A stretch of 64,000 nt of DNA from Dromiciops gliroides (GCF_019393635.1 NC_057867.1:66901492-66965491), one strand, 5' to 3'. Counted from the stretch's first letter, positions 1 through 12,021 are shown. Notes: generated by a model not told the origin, from the letters alone. Numbers and translations are program-made.

Positions 1-1148
1 GCTCCACCAACAATGCATTAAGTGTTCCAATTTTTCCACAGCTTCTCCAACATTTATTATTTTCCTTTTTTGTCATTTTAGCCAATCTGATAGGTGTCAG
101 GTGGTACCTCAGAGTTGTTTTAATTTGCATCTCTCTAAGCATTAGAGATTTAGAGCATTTTTTCATATGGGAATAGATAGCTTTAGTTTCTTCATCAGAA
201 AACTGCCTGTTCGTATCCTTTGACCATTTCTCAATTGGGGAATGACTTGGATTCTTACAAATGTGATTTAGTTCCCTATATATTTTAGAGATGAGGCCTT
301 TATCAGAAGTACTGGCCATAAAAATTGTTTCCCAGCTTTCTGCCTCCCTTCTAATTTTGGATGCATTGCTTCTGTTTGTACAAAATTTTTTTAATTTAAT
401 GTAATCAAAATCATCCATTTTGCATTTTATAATATTCTCTATCTCTTGTTTGGTCATAAACTGTTTTCCTTTCCAAAGATCTGAAAGGTAGACTATTCCT
501 TTCTCTCCTAATTTACCTATGGTATCACCTCTTATGTCTAAATCATGCATCCATTTTGATCTTATTTTAGTATAAGGTATAAGATGTTGATCTAGGCCTA
601 ATTTCTGCCATACTATCTTCCAGTTTTCCCAGCAGTTTTTGTCAAATACCAAGTTCCTATCCCAGAAGCTGGAGTCTTTGGGTTTATCAAACACTACATT
701 ACTAGTGTCATTTACTACTGTGTTTCCTGTGCTTAGCCTATTCCATTGATCCTCCACTCTATTTCTTAGCCAGTACCAGATAGTTTTGATGATTGCCGCT
801 TTATAGTAAAGCTCCAGGTTTGGTACTGCTAACCTACCTTCCTGTGAATTTTTTTTCATTATTTCCCTGGATATTCTTGATTTTTTGTTTTTCCAGATAA
901 ATTTTGTTATTATTTTTTCTAGCTCTATAAAATAATTTTTAGGTAGTCTGATCGGTATGGCACTGAATAAGCAAATTAATTTAGGTAGTATTGTCATTTT
1001 TATGATATTAGCTCTGCCTATCCATGAGCAATTGATATCTTTCCAATTATTTAGATCTGATTTTATTTGTGTGAAGAGTGTTTGGTAGTTGTGTTCATAG
1101 AGTTCCTGGGTTTGTCTTGGCAAGTAGACTCCCAAGTATTTTATATTG
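1..1148 (-). mobile_element. L1 LINE, ORF2 C-terminal part, antisense
   Basis: On the minus strand this reads as L1 ORF2 downstream of the reverse-transcriptase core. Recognisable blocks are KYLGVYLP near 1130, SWIGR near 1015, KFIWKNKK near 890 and WYWLRNRVEDQWNRL near 760. The left edge (GCTCCACCAACAATGCATTA) matches the right end of the L1 tail at 31580-31607, so the element's 3' end lies left of the window. Reading is nearly open, suggesting a fairly young copy. L1 is not recognisable to the right of the SINE at 1161-1871, so the element is probably 5' truncated near 1148. Confidence 0.9.
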
Positions 1149-1156
1149 AGATTCAT

Positions 1157-1730
<574 letters not shown>

Positions 1731-1871
1731 TTTTGCAGGGCCATGGGGGTTAAGTGACTTGCCCAGGGTCACACAGCTAGTAAGTGTCAAGGGTCTGAGG
1801 TCAGATTTGAACTCAAGTCCTTCTGAATCCAGGGCTGGTACTCTATCTACTGCGCCACCTAGCTGCCCCCA
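1731..1871 (-). mobile_element. tRNA-derived marsupial SINE (antisense), tail expanded to TTTC
   Basis: Antisense copy of the dominant SINE (head complement CACCTAGCTGCCCC at the right end). A 12-bp target-site duplication, AGATTCATTTTC, flanks the SINE plus its TTTC tail at 1149-1160 and 1872-1883. The microsatellite therefore belongs to the SINE insertion. Confidence 0.93.
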
Positions 1872-1883
1872 AGATTCATTTTC

Positions 1884-3420
1884 AATGATACTCTCTCATA
1901 TGGTTAAATATTCTTGGAGGCAAAAGAATGGACTGGATGCTGTTTTGAAGCCCCTCCCAGCTATATTGTTCTATAAACACTCACCAAAGTCAGGCTACCA
2001 GGAGCAGGGATTAAGGAGTTTCCAAGGGGCCAGTGGATAGATAACTAAACCTCAGAGTTGGACGAGACCTCTGAGATCATCTAGTCCAACTCGAATCTAA
2101 ACAGAAATCCCCTCTGCAATGTGACTGGAGGTCACATGGCCTTCTCTTGGAGATGTTGTGGGGAACTAGTTCTCAAAGCAACCTTTGTGACAATTTCACT
2201 CATTAGGAAGGTTTTTCCTTTACATTTCAGGATTTCAGTGGCTCCATGATCTGGCTGATGTGGGTACTCCCTTCCCAACTGAAGGTTCCTGCTATACCTC
2301 ACTTATCCTGTTCCTTTCTTATCCATGGCTTCCCGTAAATCCTCTGCAGGAGAGTTGCAGCGTTTAGGCCCTTTGAGCTTCTGTGGGAGCTAGTGCAACA
2401 TGCTGACTTACCATTCTTGAACCCTTGTTCTTGCTATATGACTATCCCACCTCCTTTTCTGGCTGTGCCCCTGATGTCTTTTCTGTTACTTCATGGATGC
2501 AAATCATCATTAGTGATACATATGTTGCAGTCTATTTACTTTTTTAAAAATTATAAAAGTATTTTATTATTTTCCAGTTACATGCAGAGATAGTTCTTTT
2601 CACACAAGTCTATTTACTTTTAACTTCACCTTCCCATTCCTACCCTCGTCCCCTTTCATAGAGCAGAAATCTGCTCTGGAACTTCCCCTTGTTATTCATA
2701 GTTCTGTTTTCTGAGACTAAGCAGAACAAGTCTAATCCCTTTTCTGTAGGGTCATCCTTTGGGTATTTGATGAGAGTGTTCATTCCCCCTCAAGTCTCTA
2801 TAAACCCAGGTTAGATAGAACCACAGGGCAAGAAGACCTAGCAAGTACTCAGGTGGAGGAAGGGGCAGTCAGTCTCCTTGGAGTTTTAGCTCTTTTCTGC
2901 CAGATCTCATGACCTCTGTGAAATTTCCTTAGTAGGAGGCATTTCTCTGTGAGCTGTTGGGCCCTGCAGCAGTAGCTTAGGAGGGAGAACGATGTCTCAA
3001 TACCTCTGAGTAGTTCCTTAGTGACTAAGATCCCAAAGTAGTACTAATCTCCTAGAATAATATCTTGCCTAAGATGGTTATTTTTGTCTAGTCTCCTTTG
3101 GACTTAAAGGACCATTTCCTCATTGCTCCATAATGGTAAATGTGCTGGTACTGCTGCTTTTACTTCTTCCCTTTCACCTTACTGAAATGGCCAGAGAGAT
3201 GCATTTTATGTTTTAACATTAAACGTGGTGCAGGATTGACTCCCCAGGCCAAGGCCAAGAGGACCTTACAGAATCCCCAAATTCTTCAAAGGTCGTCTAG
3301 TCCAACCAATACCTCAACAAGAATCCCCTCAACCTCCTGACCAATAAGTGGCCATCTATACCTTGCTCGAAGACCTCCAATAAGGGGGAATCCAATACCT
3401 CTGTAGGTAACTCAGTCTAC
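1884..3420. other. intergenic, old degenerate repeats, no gene seen
   Basis: No credible coding sequence. The stretches 2041-2260 and 3240-3420 share phrases such as GTCATCTAGTCCAAC and 'gaagacctcca' that I recognise as an old mammal-wide interspersed repeat of uncertain class. The rest is unremarkable. Confidence 0.5.
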
Positions 3421-3720
3421 TTCTAATTAGTCAGCCAGTCAGTAAGCATTTATTAAGCACTTACTGTATTCTAGGCATTGTTTTAAGTGTTGGGGATACA
3501 AAGAAAGGCAAAAGACAATCCCTGTCCTCAAGGAGCTCACATTCTAATGGGGGAGACAACATGGAAACAACCATGTACAATCAAGATATAGACAAGATAA
3601 ACAGGAAAAAATCAACAGAGTTAAGGCACTAGAATTCAAGGAGATCAGGAAGGACTTCCTGTAGAAGGTGAAATTTTAGCTGGGACTTGAAAGAAGCTAG
3701 TGACATGAACTGGAGGTCCT
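3421..3720 (-). mobile_element. L2 LINE 3' end, antisense
   Basis: Contains the reverse of the L2 3' end: AAGCATTTATTAAGCACTTA, a GGGGATACAAAG block, then a CTCAAGGAGCTCACATTCTA block. Diverged, non-coding. Confidence 0.8.
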
Positions 3721-3869
3721 TCACAATCCTAGTTGCCTTCCTGTGGATTCTTCAAGTTATCAATATGCTTCCCTAACTGTGGCACACATACTGGAATACA
3801 ATATGCTCATCTATAATCTTGTAAGGAAAAGTAAGTTCTACTTCCCTTCATTTAGTCCAAGCATGTGCA

Positions 3870-3902
3870 CGTGCACACGCGCACACACACGCACACATGT
3901 GA

Positions 3903-3933
<31 letters not shown>
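3870..3933. repeat. imperfect CA/GC dinucleotide repeat
   Basis: Alternating purine-pyrimidine tract (GTGCACGTGCACACGCGCAC, then a plain CA run). Sequence composition only. Confidence 0.85.
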
Positions 3934-4138
3934 GAGTCTCATTACCTAAAGAGAATTCAAATCCCAGTTCTTCACAAACATACCCAGAAGTTCAGCCTCA
4001 CACACACACACCACTAGCCTGAACCTTAAGTTTCTAGATTATTTTAATCACCATTGTAATGCTTATTTCTTGGCAAAGCAAACATGCCAATATACCTGTG
4101 GTTACTAACCGTACTTACTGTATTGATTTGGTAATTTT

Positions 4139-4395
4139 TAAAGGCAGCTAGAGGATACAGCGGTGAGAGTACTGGGCTTAGAGTCAGGAATACCAGAGTT
4201 CAAATTCTGCTTCAGACACTAGCAGCGTGATCCTGGGCAAGTCATTTAATCTTTGCCTCGGTTTCCCCATCTACGAAATGGAAATAGTAATAGCATTTAC
4301 CTCTCAGGTTGTTGTGAGGAGCAAATGAAACAGTATTCGTAAAACACTTGGCAACCCTTAGAGTGCTTTCTAGATGCAACTAATTATCCTTATTA
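4139..4395 (+). mobile_element. MIR/CORE-SINE family relic
   Basis: tRNA-like head (GGCAGCTAGAGGATACAG), then a GGGCAAGTCATTTAATC block and a CORE-like segment ending in AACACTTGGCAACCCTTAGA. Diverged copy of the older CORE-SINE class rather than the young SINE. Confidence 0.7.
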
Positions 4396-4689
4396 AAGGC
4401 CTTATTCTCCCTTTTAGTTTTTTTTATCACTAATAACAACAACTGGCATTAATACAACACTTTAAAGAATTGCAAAACATTTTATATATGTGATCTCACA
4501 AGTGCCTTGTGAGGTCCCTCTTCTCTTCCCATTATCTTTTCCTGACCAGAGCTGTTACTGGATGGTGGATAACTGAGTCAAAGCCTTTATTGCCTTGAAG
4601 TTCCCTTAGACCATATATTTGAATGTGACAAGCGCAGCAGCAGTAGAATGTGTTATAAGCATCAAGTATATTAGAAACTCTTTTAGCTT

Positions 4690-5040
4690 GTTCAGTAAAT
4701 CCATCTCATTCCTTGCTTATCCAAGCCTTCTCTGAGCAAGGCTCTGTGCTAGGTTATGGGGCTAGAAAGACAAAATAACTGGTCCCTGCCCTAAAGTAGC
4801 TTAAGTTATATGGGATTGACACAACATATAAACAGTTAAGTATTTATGATTATTTGAGGAGGAAGAGAGCAGGAACTACTAGGGAGACCAGAAACAGCTA
4901 GTAAAAGAACATGGCACTTGAGGTAAGCCTTGAACCAAGGTCAGGGAGGCTAAGAAGTGAATATAAAGGGAAGCACAGGTGCAGCAGCAAGGAGACTGCT
5001 TTCGAGTGTAGGCAACAAATAGAGCATCTACTATATGAGT
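4690..5040 (-). mobile_element. L2 LINE fragment, antisense (diverged)
   Basis: Contains 'gtgctaggttatggggctag', 'cctgccctaaagtagctta' and 'aagccttgaaccaaggtcag' blocks in the order of an antisense L2 3' region. Strongly diverged. Confidence 0.6.
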
Positions 5041-5141
5041 TCTTAATCCATGAGTGGATTTCAGGGGATCTGTGAACTTGAATGGAAAAAAAGTCCCTAT
5101 TTTTTTCCACCTAATCTCAGACTAAAACTGAACATTTCTTT

Positions 5142-5295
5142 TCTTTCTTTCTTTTTTTTGGTGAGGCAATTGGGGTTAAGTGACTTGCCCAGGGTCACAC
5201 AGCTAGTGAGTGTCAAGTGTCTGAGATCAGATTTGAATGCAGGTCCTCCTGAATCCAGGTCCGGTGCTTTGTCCGCTGAGCCATCTAGCTGCCCC
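5142..5295 (-). mobile_element. tRNA-derived SINE, antisense
   Basis: Tail complement GTGAGGCAATTGGGG at left, head complement at right. Target-site duplication TGAACATTTCTTT at 5129-5141 and 5296-5308. Confidence 0.93.
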
Positions 5296-5401
5296 TGAAC
5301 ATTTCTTTCTAAAAAAACAAAAAGCCATTATTCTGAGAAGAGGTCCATAGGCTTTACCAGACTAGCAAATATGTCCATGACAGCCCCCCCCACCCCGGCC
5401 T

Positions 5402-5545
5402 GGGGCAGCTAGGTAGCGCAGTGGATAAAGCACTGGCCCTGGATTCAGGAGGACCTGAGTTCAAATCTGGTCTCAGATACTTGACACTAGCTGTGTGACC
5501 CTGGGCAAGTTAGTTAACTGTCATTGCCCCACCCCCCCACCAAAA
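5402..5545 (+). mobile_element. tRNA-derived SINE, sense
   Basis: Starts GGGGCAGCTAGGTAGCGCAG and ends with the CATTGCCCCAC tail type followed by C- and A-rich sequence. No clear target duplication seen. Confidence 0.9.
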
Positions 5546-5744
5546 GTTATGCACCTCTGTAAAATGAGGAAGTTGGACTAGATAAAGTCCTTCCAATTGT
5601 AAATTTTTGATCCTGTGAGATCTGGTCTGACAAGACTCTTATACTCCTCATTTGGGAAACTGTGCCCCTCAATTGAGCCCAAGATTATATTAGCTTTCTT
5701 AGTCACTATATCATACTGTAGATTCATATTAAGAATTCAGGCTG

Positions 5745-5893
5745 GGGGCAGCTAGGTGGCGCAGTGGATAAAGCACCGGCCCTGGATTCAGGAGGACCTG
5801 AGTTCAAATCTGGCCTCAGACACTTGACACTTACTAGCTGTGTGACCCTGGGCAAGTCACTTAACCCCAATTGCCTCACCCAAAAAAAAAAAT
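5745..5893 (+). mobile_element. tRNA-derived SINE, sense
   Basis: Full-length copy with CAATTGCCTCACC tail and A run. Target-site duplication AGAATTCAGGCTG at 5732-5744 and 5894-5906. The next SINE lies in opposite orientation about 35 bases away. Confidence 0.95.
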
Positions 5894-5927
5894 AGAATTC
5901 AGGCTGCTAAAAATCTCTTAATCTTTT

Positions 5928-6078
5928 TTTTTTTTTTTTTGCACGGGGCAATGAGGGTTAAGTGACTTGCCCAGGGTCACACAGCTAGTAAGTGTTAAGC
6001 GTCTGAGGTCGGATTTGAACTCAGGTCCTCCTGAATCCAGGGCCGGTGCTTTATCCACTGCGCCACCTAGCTGCCCCC
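5928..6078 (-). mobile_element. tRNA-derived SINE, antisense
   Basis: Long T run, GGGGCAATGAGGG tail complement, head complement at right. Near-identical target duplication (AAAATCTCTTAATCTTTT with one T/C difference) at 5909-5927 and 6079-6096. Confidence 0.95.
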
Positions 6079-6096
6079 AAAATCTCCTAATCTTTT

Positions 6097-7026
6097 TCAG
6101 ATGAATTGCTATCTGGCAAAGTCTCCCCCATATCATATTTGTGAGGTTGATTTTTTCAGTCTAAGACTTAACACTTTTTCTTATTAAATTTCATTTTCCT
6201 TGATTTCGCCCTATGTCCTAGCCTGTCAAGAACTAGTTGTACCTTCATTCTGGGTTTGCTATTACTCCAGGCTTTGTCTCACCTTCAAATTGAATAAGCA
6301 CACTGTCTAGCCTTTGTTCAAGTCCCTAGATGAATGTCAAATAGCACAGAATAAGCTCAGATCCCTGGGGCCATTCAGTTACCTCCAAACCCACCTAATT
6401 GTATTATAGGCTAGCTCCTCTCTCTCCACTTTTTCCACAAAAATAATATGAGAAACTTTAACAAATGTTAAAATCTGGGTAAACCAATTGTGACAAATTA
6501 AAACCCTCAAGAGACAGAGTTTCCAGGTAATTAATAATCAATTTATTGATTCGGCTAGTCTGTAAGCATAAACTGATGGTCGATGGTTTCTCTTGGTTAC
6601 CAAAGACCAGAAGGAAGACTGAAACACCTTAAATCAAATGTGTACCTTCTAAAAGGGAACTCCCCTGGAGTGAAATTCATCCCTGATTAGTGAACATTTA
6701 ATGAGAAGGTGGGTCAAAAGTCTTCAGTTCCTCCTGCTGAGAATGTAGCTTGATCATGGATTCAGCAGCCTTCAGCAATCTGGGCAGGGGGAAGCTATTT
6801 TCACCCTGACCTCTCTGGCTAGAATAGTATAATATTAATTTCACAAGGAAGCCCAGAGAACAGCTAGGAAGCAACACATTTCATGTCTCTTGGTAGAGAG
6901 ATGATGGGCTATGGGTGTGGGATGTTGCATATTTTAAATGCTTTCTACCAAGCTTTTGCCCTTCTGGTTCCTTGGAGGGCAAGCAGTTAATTCCTCCTCA
7001 GTGTCCAACTGCTTTCTTGTTCCCTT
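6097..7026. other. intergenic; possible antisense LTR from about 6490
   Basis: No gene. From 6490 the sequence TGTGACAAATTAAAACC followed by CAATTTATTGATTCGG would be, on the minus strand, a polyadenylation signal (AATAAA) followed by an LTR end in ..CACA. I cannot place the other boundary, so this is only a weak LTR candidate. Confidence 0.3.
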
Positions 7027-7040
7027 CATATATATTTCTT

Positions 7041-7188
7041 TTTTTTTTTTTTGAGGGGCAATGGGGGTTAAGTGACTTGCCCAGGGTCACACAGCTAGTA
7101 AGTGTCAAGTGTCTGAGGTCGGATTTGAACTCGGGTATTCCTGAATCAAGAGCCGGTGCTTTATCCCCTGTGCCACCTAGCTGCCCCC
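7041..7188 (-). mobile_element. tRNA-derived SINE, antisense
   Basis: GGGGCAATGGGGG tail complement. Target-site duplication CATATATATTTCTT at 7027-7040 and 7189-7202. Confidence 0.95.
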
Positions 7189-7202
7189 ATATATATTTCT
7201 TA

Positions 7203-8658
7203 GATCCTAGTGTTCATCAGCCCCTCTTCCTGTTATCTTCTCTGACATTCTTCTATCTGCCAATCTCCTGAAGGCAGGATTTTCCCTCTGCTGCTTTTCT
7301 TCAGATTCTTTTTTTTTTCATTCTCATATTGAAGTCCTGTTTTCTTTTTTATAGGAACTATTGAAAAAAAAAGTTGAATTTGGAATCCGAGAATCTAGGT
7401 TTGAATCCTAGCTTCTGCTACATCCTTGTGTAGCAAGGCTTTGGCCTAACTCTTCCAACTGTGAAAATTCATTATCAGACCCAGAATAATTGTGAGGTAC
7501 AAAGCTTCGGAGTAATGATTTAGTAGCAACGGTCATCAGGTTACCATTAAGTTAGGTCAACTAATTCCTCAGTAATTAGTGACTAAGGAGCGATTTACAG
7601 AGATTATTTTATAACAGAAAAGAGGAATGTCAAAATTTGCTTTCACGTGTAATTTGGAAAATAAAAGTCTAAAATTTTTTTTTAAATTACAGCAATCTTA
7701 GGAAACCTGTTTTGAACATAATTACATTGGACAAGGCAGGTCATCTGACTATTTTACCCCTCGCTAGCTTTCTTAACCCAAATTCATACTGTTGGCATCG
7801 TTTCAAATGTTGGGGTCGAGGGGAGAGTTTCTAGAGTGGGACAACTATTAAATCTGATATTAGGGCCTGTGTCTATCAGCCTGTCAAAGTGAGATTGCCT
7901 AAGGAATATCTGCCCTACAGCTATCAGGAAAAGGGAGACTAAAGACTGGGAAAGAGGAACTTAAAGCTTTACTTAATTTATCTGCCAAGACTGGAAAGAG
8001 GGACCCGAGGTTAAACTAGCAGTCACACCCCATTCTCCAGCTGCCGGAAAGGGAGAGTAAACCTTAGAAAATTATATTATTTAACTTATACTTTACAGTT
8101 CAGGAAAAAAGGGGAACTTAGAATCAGTAAGGAAACCTCACTTTCTCTAACTGTGAGAAAGACAAACTTAGCCTTTCAAAAGAGCTTTATAATCCTATGA
8201 TTATTTTATTCCTACAAAGATATGTCTTATTCCAAATTGTCTGCTACTAAATGATAAGGTCCTATTGATCTATGGGTAATCTACACCCCAAATAAAAAAT
8301 TTCTTTGTTAGTTGGGATTAGCTGTTAGGGAAGGCAAGCTCTTTTTAAAGAAGGGAGCCTAATCCTATAATCAAAGTAATGAATGCTAACTGAATTAAAG
8401 GGAATTTTCCTTTTCAATTCTCCCTTTGATCCTTAAGGAAATAATTTCCTTATGGTTCATTTGAGCAGAGAATCAAAGTCGTTCAAATGGTCTGTGCTCT
8501 TAACAACCAGTCCCCCTAATAGGTCTGAGTGTGACTGTAAAGTAACAGCAATTTGCCCCATTTCCACCAACAAATCTTTAGTAGTCCAGTAGCATTGAAG
8601 AGGAAAGCAGTAGTTTCTGCTTCAAGTGAAGGGGATTCTTTAGTCAAGATATCAATTG
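7203..8658. other. intergenic, AT-rich, no gene seen
   Basis: Both strands are full of stops. Style and context (A/G-rich blocks near 7870-8200) could fit decayed retroelement sequence linked to the LTR at 9090, but I recognise no domain. Confidence 0.35.
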
Positions 8659-8671
8659 GTGGTTCTATTCT

Positions 8672-8807
8672 TTGGGAGGGGGGGGGGCAGTGAGGGTTAA
8701 ATGACTTGCCCAGGGTCACACAGCTAGTGTGTCTGAGGTCATATTTGAACTCAGGTCTTCCTGAATCCAGGGTCGGTGCTTTATCTACTGCACTACCTAG
8801 TTGCCCC
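8672..8807 (-). mobile_element. tRNA-derived SINE, antisense
   Basis: G-rich start, body slightly deleted in the AAGTGTC region, head complement diverged (CACTACCTAGTTGCCCC). Target-site duplication GTGGTTCTATTCT / GTGATTCTATTCT at 8659-8671 and 8810-8822. Confidence 0.9.
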
Positions 8808-9089
8808 TTGTGATTCTATTCTGACCCTTTTTGCTATATCCATTTCTACTGTGAGACATTTTTTAGGTGACATGAGGGGCAATTTCTCATTAACTTTGGT
8901 AATAGCACATTTATCATAATTGTTTTTTAACACAAAAGTATGTGGACAGGAATAGGCACCCATGATTTGGGGTGCTTAGGTGGACCTGGTAACTAATCCA
9001 ACATCTAAGGGGTCCAATGAGCAATTTATGTCAGACCTGATTGTGAAGTTTAGGTACACTGGGTATTATTCATTACCCAGTTGTCATAT

Positions 9090-9762
9090 TGATGTGGGCT
9101 GGAATTTGGGGTCAAATTGATTGTGAGTCATCCCAAAAGAATTACAAGACTCAGTGACTCAGTTTATCAAGTTTTATTGTAATACTATGGGTGACCACAG
9201 GGAATGAACCAGAATAGTGGAAAGGTATCTCTCAAATAGTGAAAGAAAAGACAGTTATATTTATAGTATGGATAAATTGATTATCAGTCTCATTATAATA
9301 ATCTCCACCTTTGGGAGGTACAGGGGAGGGCCTGTCCTATTCATTATAATATTTTCCACCTTTGGGAGGTACAGGGGAGGGCTTATCCTAATTTAGAATT
9401 CCTAGAGTCCTAAGCCAACCCCCGAGGCGAGTACCTTTTTCAGTGGAGGTGTGTTTTGGGGGTTTACAGGTCATAAGGTGAATCTGGGGACAAATTTGGC
9501 CTTTTCTGTGCATGTCTCTTTCTGATTCCCATGACTAGTTTGAAAACATAATCGTTTTTCTTTAGAATTTCTATAGCCTTGTCATTTTAGTCTAAGGTCA
9601 TGGCCTCTCTCCCTCTGTTCCCGTTATGGGCACTGATTTCTGTGGGTACAAGAACCTAGTATAAGTTAGCCATTAACTGGGGTCTGACTCCCTTTCAGAG
9701 CTCATATCTGAATGAGAGCTTGGGTCTCGGGTTTTTCTATTAACCCTTTTTTGCCTCCTACA
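9090..9762 (-). mobile_element. probable LTR of an endogenous retrovirus-like element, antisense
   Basis: Read on the minus strand, the block starts TGTAGGAGGC and ends CCCACATCA. It carries a TATA-like CTATAAATATAAC near 9255 and an AATAAA signal near 9173, in LTR order (U3, R, U5). A 51-bp direct duplication lies in the U3-like part at 9290-9340 and 9341-9391. Flanking bases (TCATAT / TCAATA) are at best an imperfect target duplication. The class is not determined, and the adjoining sequence to about 10360 may be decayed internal sequence. Confidence 0.5.
9290..9391. repeat. 51-bp tandem duplication within LTR-like block
   Basis: Two consecutive copies, each starting TCATTATAATA and sharing CCACCTTTGGGAGGTACAGG. 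They differ at a handful of positions. Confidence 0.9.
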
Positions 9763-9836
9763 TCAATAGGAGAGACTATGGACAATAGTGCTAGGATTGA
9801 CTGTAGTGGTACAATTTCTCCTCTGTAAAGTAGCAT

Positions 9837-9983
9837 TTTTTTTTTTTGGTGAGGCATTTGGGGTTAAGTGACTTGCCCAGAGTCACACAGCTAGTAAGTG
9901 TCAAGTCTCTGCAGCTGGATTTGAACTTGGGTCCTTCTGAATCCAGGGCTGGTGCTCTATCCACTGTGCCACCTAGATGCCCC
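9837..9983 (-). mobile_element. tRNA-derived SINE, antisense
   Basis: GTGAGGCATTTGGGG tail complement. Candidate duplication AGTGGTACAATTTCT at 9804-9818 and 9984-9998. If this is the true target duplication, the 18 bases between the left repeat and the T run were carried with the SINE. Confidence 0.9.
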
Positions 9984-10367
9984 AGTGGTACAATTTCTAA
10001 AAGTGAGTGGGCTGTCCTACAGATTAAAGCCATATTACCTATGGCTAGTGCATTGACAAAATTTTCAGGGGGCAGACCACTTTGGTACAGAAGTAATAGC
10101 AGATGGGGAAAAGAGAACAGTCCTTTGTTGAGTTTCACCAGTTCTCTGGAAATCCTTGATATAGATGAAAAAGTTCAAAGGGCTATTCTGTATTGTAGCA
10201 CCACTCCATAGAGTCCTTTCAGCCTGCTTTGTAATCGTAGGAAGCAGCCAAAGTACAGTTCTGGAATAAGCCACATTCTTAGGAAGTGGCTCTTCCTTCC
10301 AGGTCCTCCCAGGTTCCAAGAGCATATCAGAAGGCAGTACAAACTCAATATAAAATAGAGCTATAAG

Positions 10368-10510
10368 GGGCAGCTAGGTGGCGCAGTGGATAAAGCACCG
10401 GCCCTGGATTCAGGTGTACCTGAGTTCAAATCCGGCCTCAGACACTTGACACTTACTAGCTGTGTGACCCTGGGCAAGTCACATAACCCCCATTGCCCTG
10501 CAAAAAAAAA
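10368..10510 (+). mobile_element. tRNA-derived SINE, sense
   Basis: Full length with CATTGCCCTGC tail and A run. Target-site duplication AAATAGAGCTATAAG at 10353-10367 and 10511-10525. Confidence 0.96.
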
Positions 10511-11056
10511 AAATAGAGCTATAAGACGAACATTAAATTAAGAACACATAATTCATCTGAAACTTCAGAGAATTTCAGTTGTGATGACATCATGAGGTCC
10601 TGAACTGGAATATGAATCTGTCTTTCTCTTAAAATGATCAGATAGATGCTTCAATGCTTCAAATAGGAAAATAATTTCACCCTCTTCACAATTAATAATG
10701 GAATTTCACATGTAAAATTCTTAATCCAATTTTGAAAATTGTGTCACATCTCCCACTAAGTCCCATCTCTCACATTAATATAGCAGTTCAAATCATAACA
10801 TGCTAAATTTACTTTACCAAATGACATCAATTTAGTTCATTTCAAAGTAACTTTACCTAAGCACAGTTAGTAATTTAGATCACAACTCTGATCCGGGGGG
10901 GTGGTCCTCAAACCTCTTATTAAATCATAAGAATTTAAGGCAAAAGGCACTTTATTATTACACTTTTTTTTCAAAGACATCACATTTACTTTAATAACTC
11001 GATAGGGAAGTGGCCTCTCTAATAGCACTTCCCAATTAAAAAAAAATTGGGGGGGG

Positions 11057-11192
11057 GTGAGGCGATTGGGGTTAAGTGACTTGCCCAGGGTCACACAGCT
11101 AGTAAGTGTTAAGTGTCTGAGGCCAGATTTGAACTCAGGTCCTCCTGACTTCAGGGCCTGTGCTCTATCCACTGTGCCACCTAGCTGCCCCC
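11057..11192 (-). mobile_element. tRNA-derived SINE, antisense, copy 1 of a triplet
   Basis: First of three head-to-tail antisense copies spaced 155-156 bases apart. It shares the variants GACTTCAGGGCCTGTGC with copy 2. Confidence 0.95.
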
Positions 11193-11202
11193 ACTTCCTA
11201 AT

Positions 11203-11348
11203 TTTTTTTTTTGTGAGGCAATTGGGGTTAAGTGACTTGCCCAGGGTCACACAGCTAGTAAGTGTTAAGTGTCTGAGGCCAGATTTGAACTCAGGTCCTC
11301 CTGACTTCAGGGCCTGTGCTCTATCCACTGTGCCACCTAGCTGCCCCC
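11203..11348 (-). mobile_element. tRNA-derived SINE, antisense, copy 2 of a triplet
   Basis: Nearly identical to copy 1, including the same private variants. Each copy is followed by CACTTCCTAATTTTT, the probable original target duplication. Confidence 0.95.
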
Positions 11349-11357
11349 ACTTCCTAA

Positions 11358-11503
11358 TTTTTTTTTTGTGAGGCAATTGGGGTTAAGTGACTTGTCCAGG
11401 GTCACACAGCTAGTAAGTGTTAAGTGTCTGAGGCCAGATTTGAACTCAGGTCCTCCTGACTCCAGGGTCAGTGCTCTATCCACTGCGCCACCTAGCTGTC
11501 CCT
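11358..11503 (-). mobile_element. tRNA-derived SINE, antisense, copy 3 of a triplet
   Basis: Same layout, but carries GACTCCAGGGTCAGTGC and CTAGCTGTCCC instead of the variants shared by copies 1 and 2. It is followed by CACTTCCTAATTTTTAAAG. Confidence 0.95.
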
Positions 11504-11641
11504 CCACTTCCTAATTTTTAAAGAAAAATTTCACATAGTATATATTTAAAAACATACTCCTAATTTAAAGGGAATTCAAATTTCTAGTCATATGTCTAAC
11601 ATTCTTCCAAATTCCACAGTACAAGAAAACTAGAAGTCTAA

Positions 11642-11690
11642 AAGATATATATAGATAGATATCTACATAGATATAGATATAGATATTCAG
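11642..11690. repeat. GATA-type tetranucleotide/hexanucleotide imperfect repeat
   Basis: Imperfect ATAGATAGATATC-like tract, low complexity. Confidence 0.7.
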
Positions 11691-12021
11691 TTAGATAAAA
11701 TCTTAACTTATCCTTCTTAGAAAATCATCCATGGGGGCAGCCTCATTTTTCACAAGAGTCCATTATTTTCATTTGGCTCATGTTTTTAAAATTCATGACA
11801 TGATGTCCCTAGTCCCGATAACTGCTTCTTTATTTCTTTGAATCATCCAGAGTCAAATCAATGCTTGTTATTTTTTCTAATTTAACTGTACCAGTATACC
11901 TTAAGACATTTCTCAAAAAATTCCCCAAATCCCTTTTTTCTTTAGTGGGATCAAAAAATGTTTCTCCAATTTCTTTTTTCAAAACTTCAAGGCCCCCCCC
12001 TTTTTTATTTTTCTTTTTTTC

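Noticed and set aside
5745-5893. tRNA-like sequence as a tRNA gene
   Set aside because: The SINE head is tRNA-derived (box A- and B-like parts) but has no intact cloverleaf or anticodon arm that I could draw, and it is dispersed in many copies.
11057-11503. Regularly spaced repeats resembling a CRISPR array
   Set aside because: The units are 155-base SINEs with T runs in a vertebrate genome; there are no unique spacers and no cas genes.
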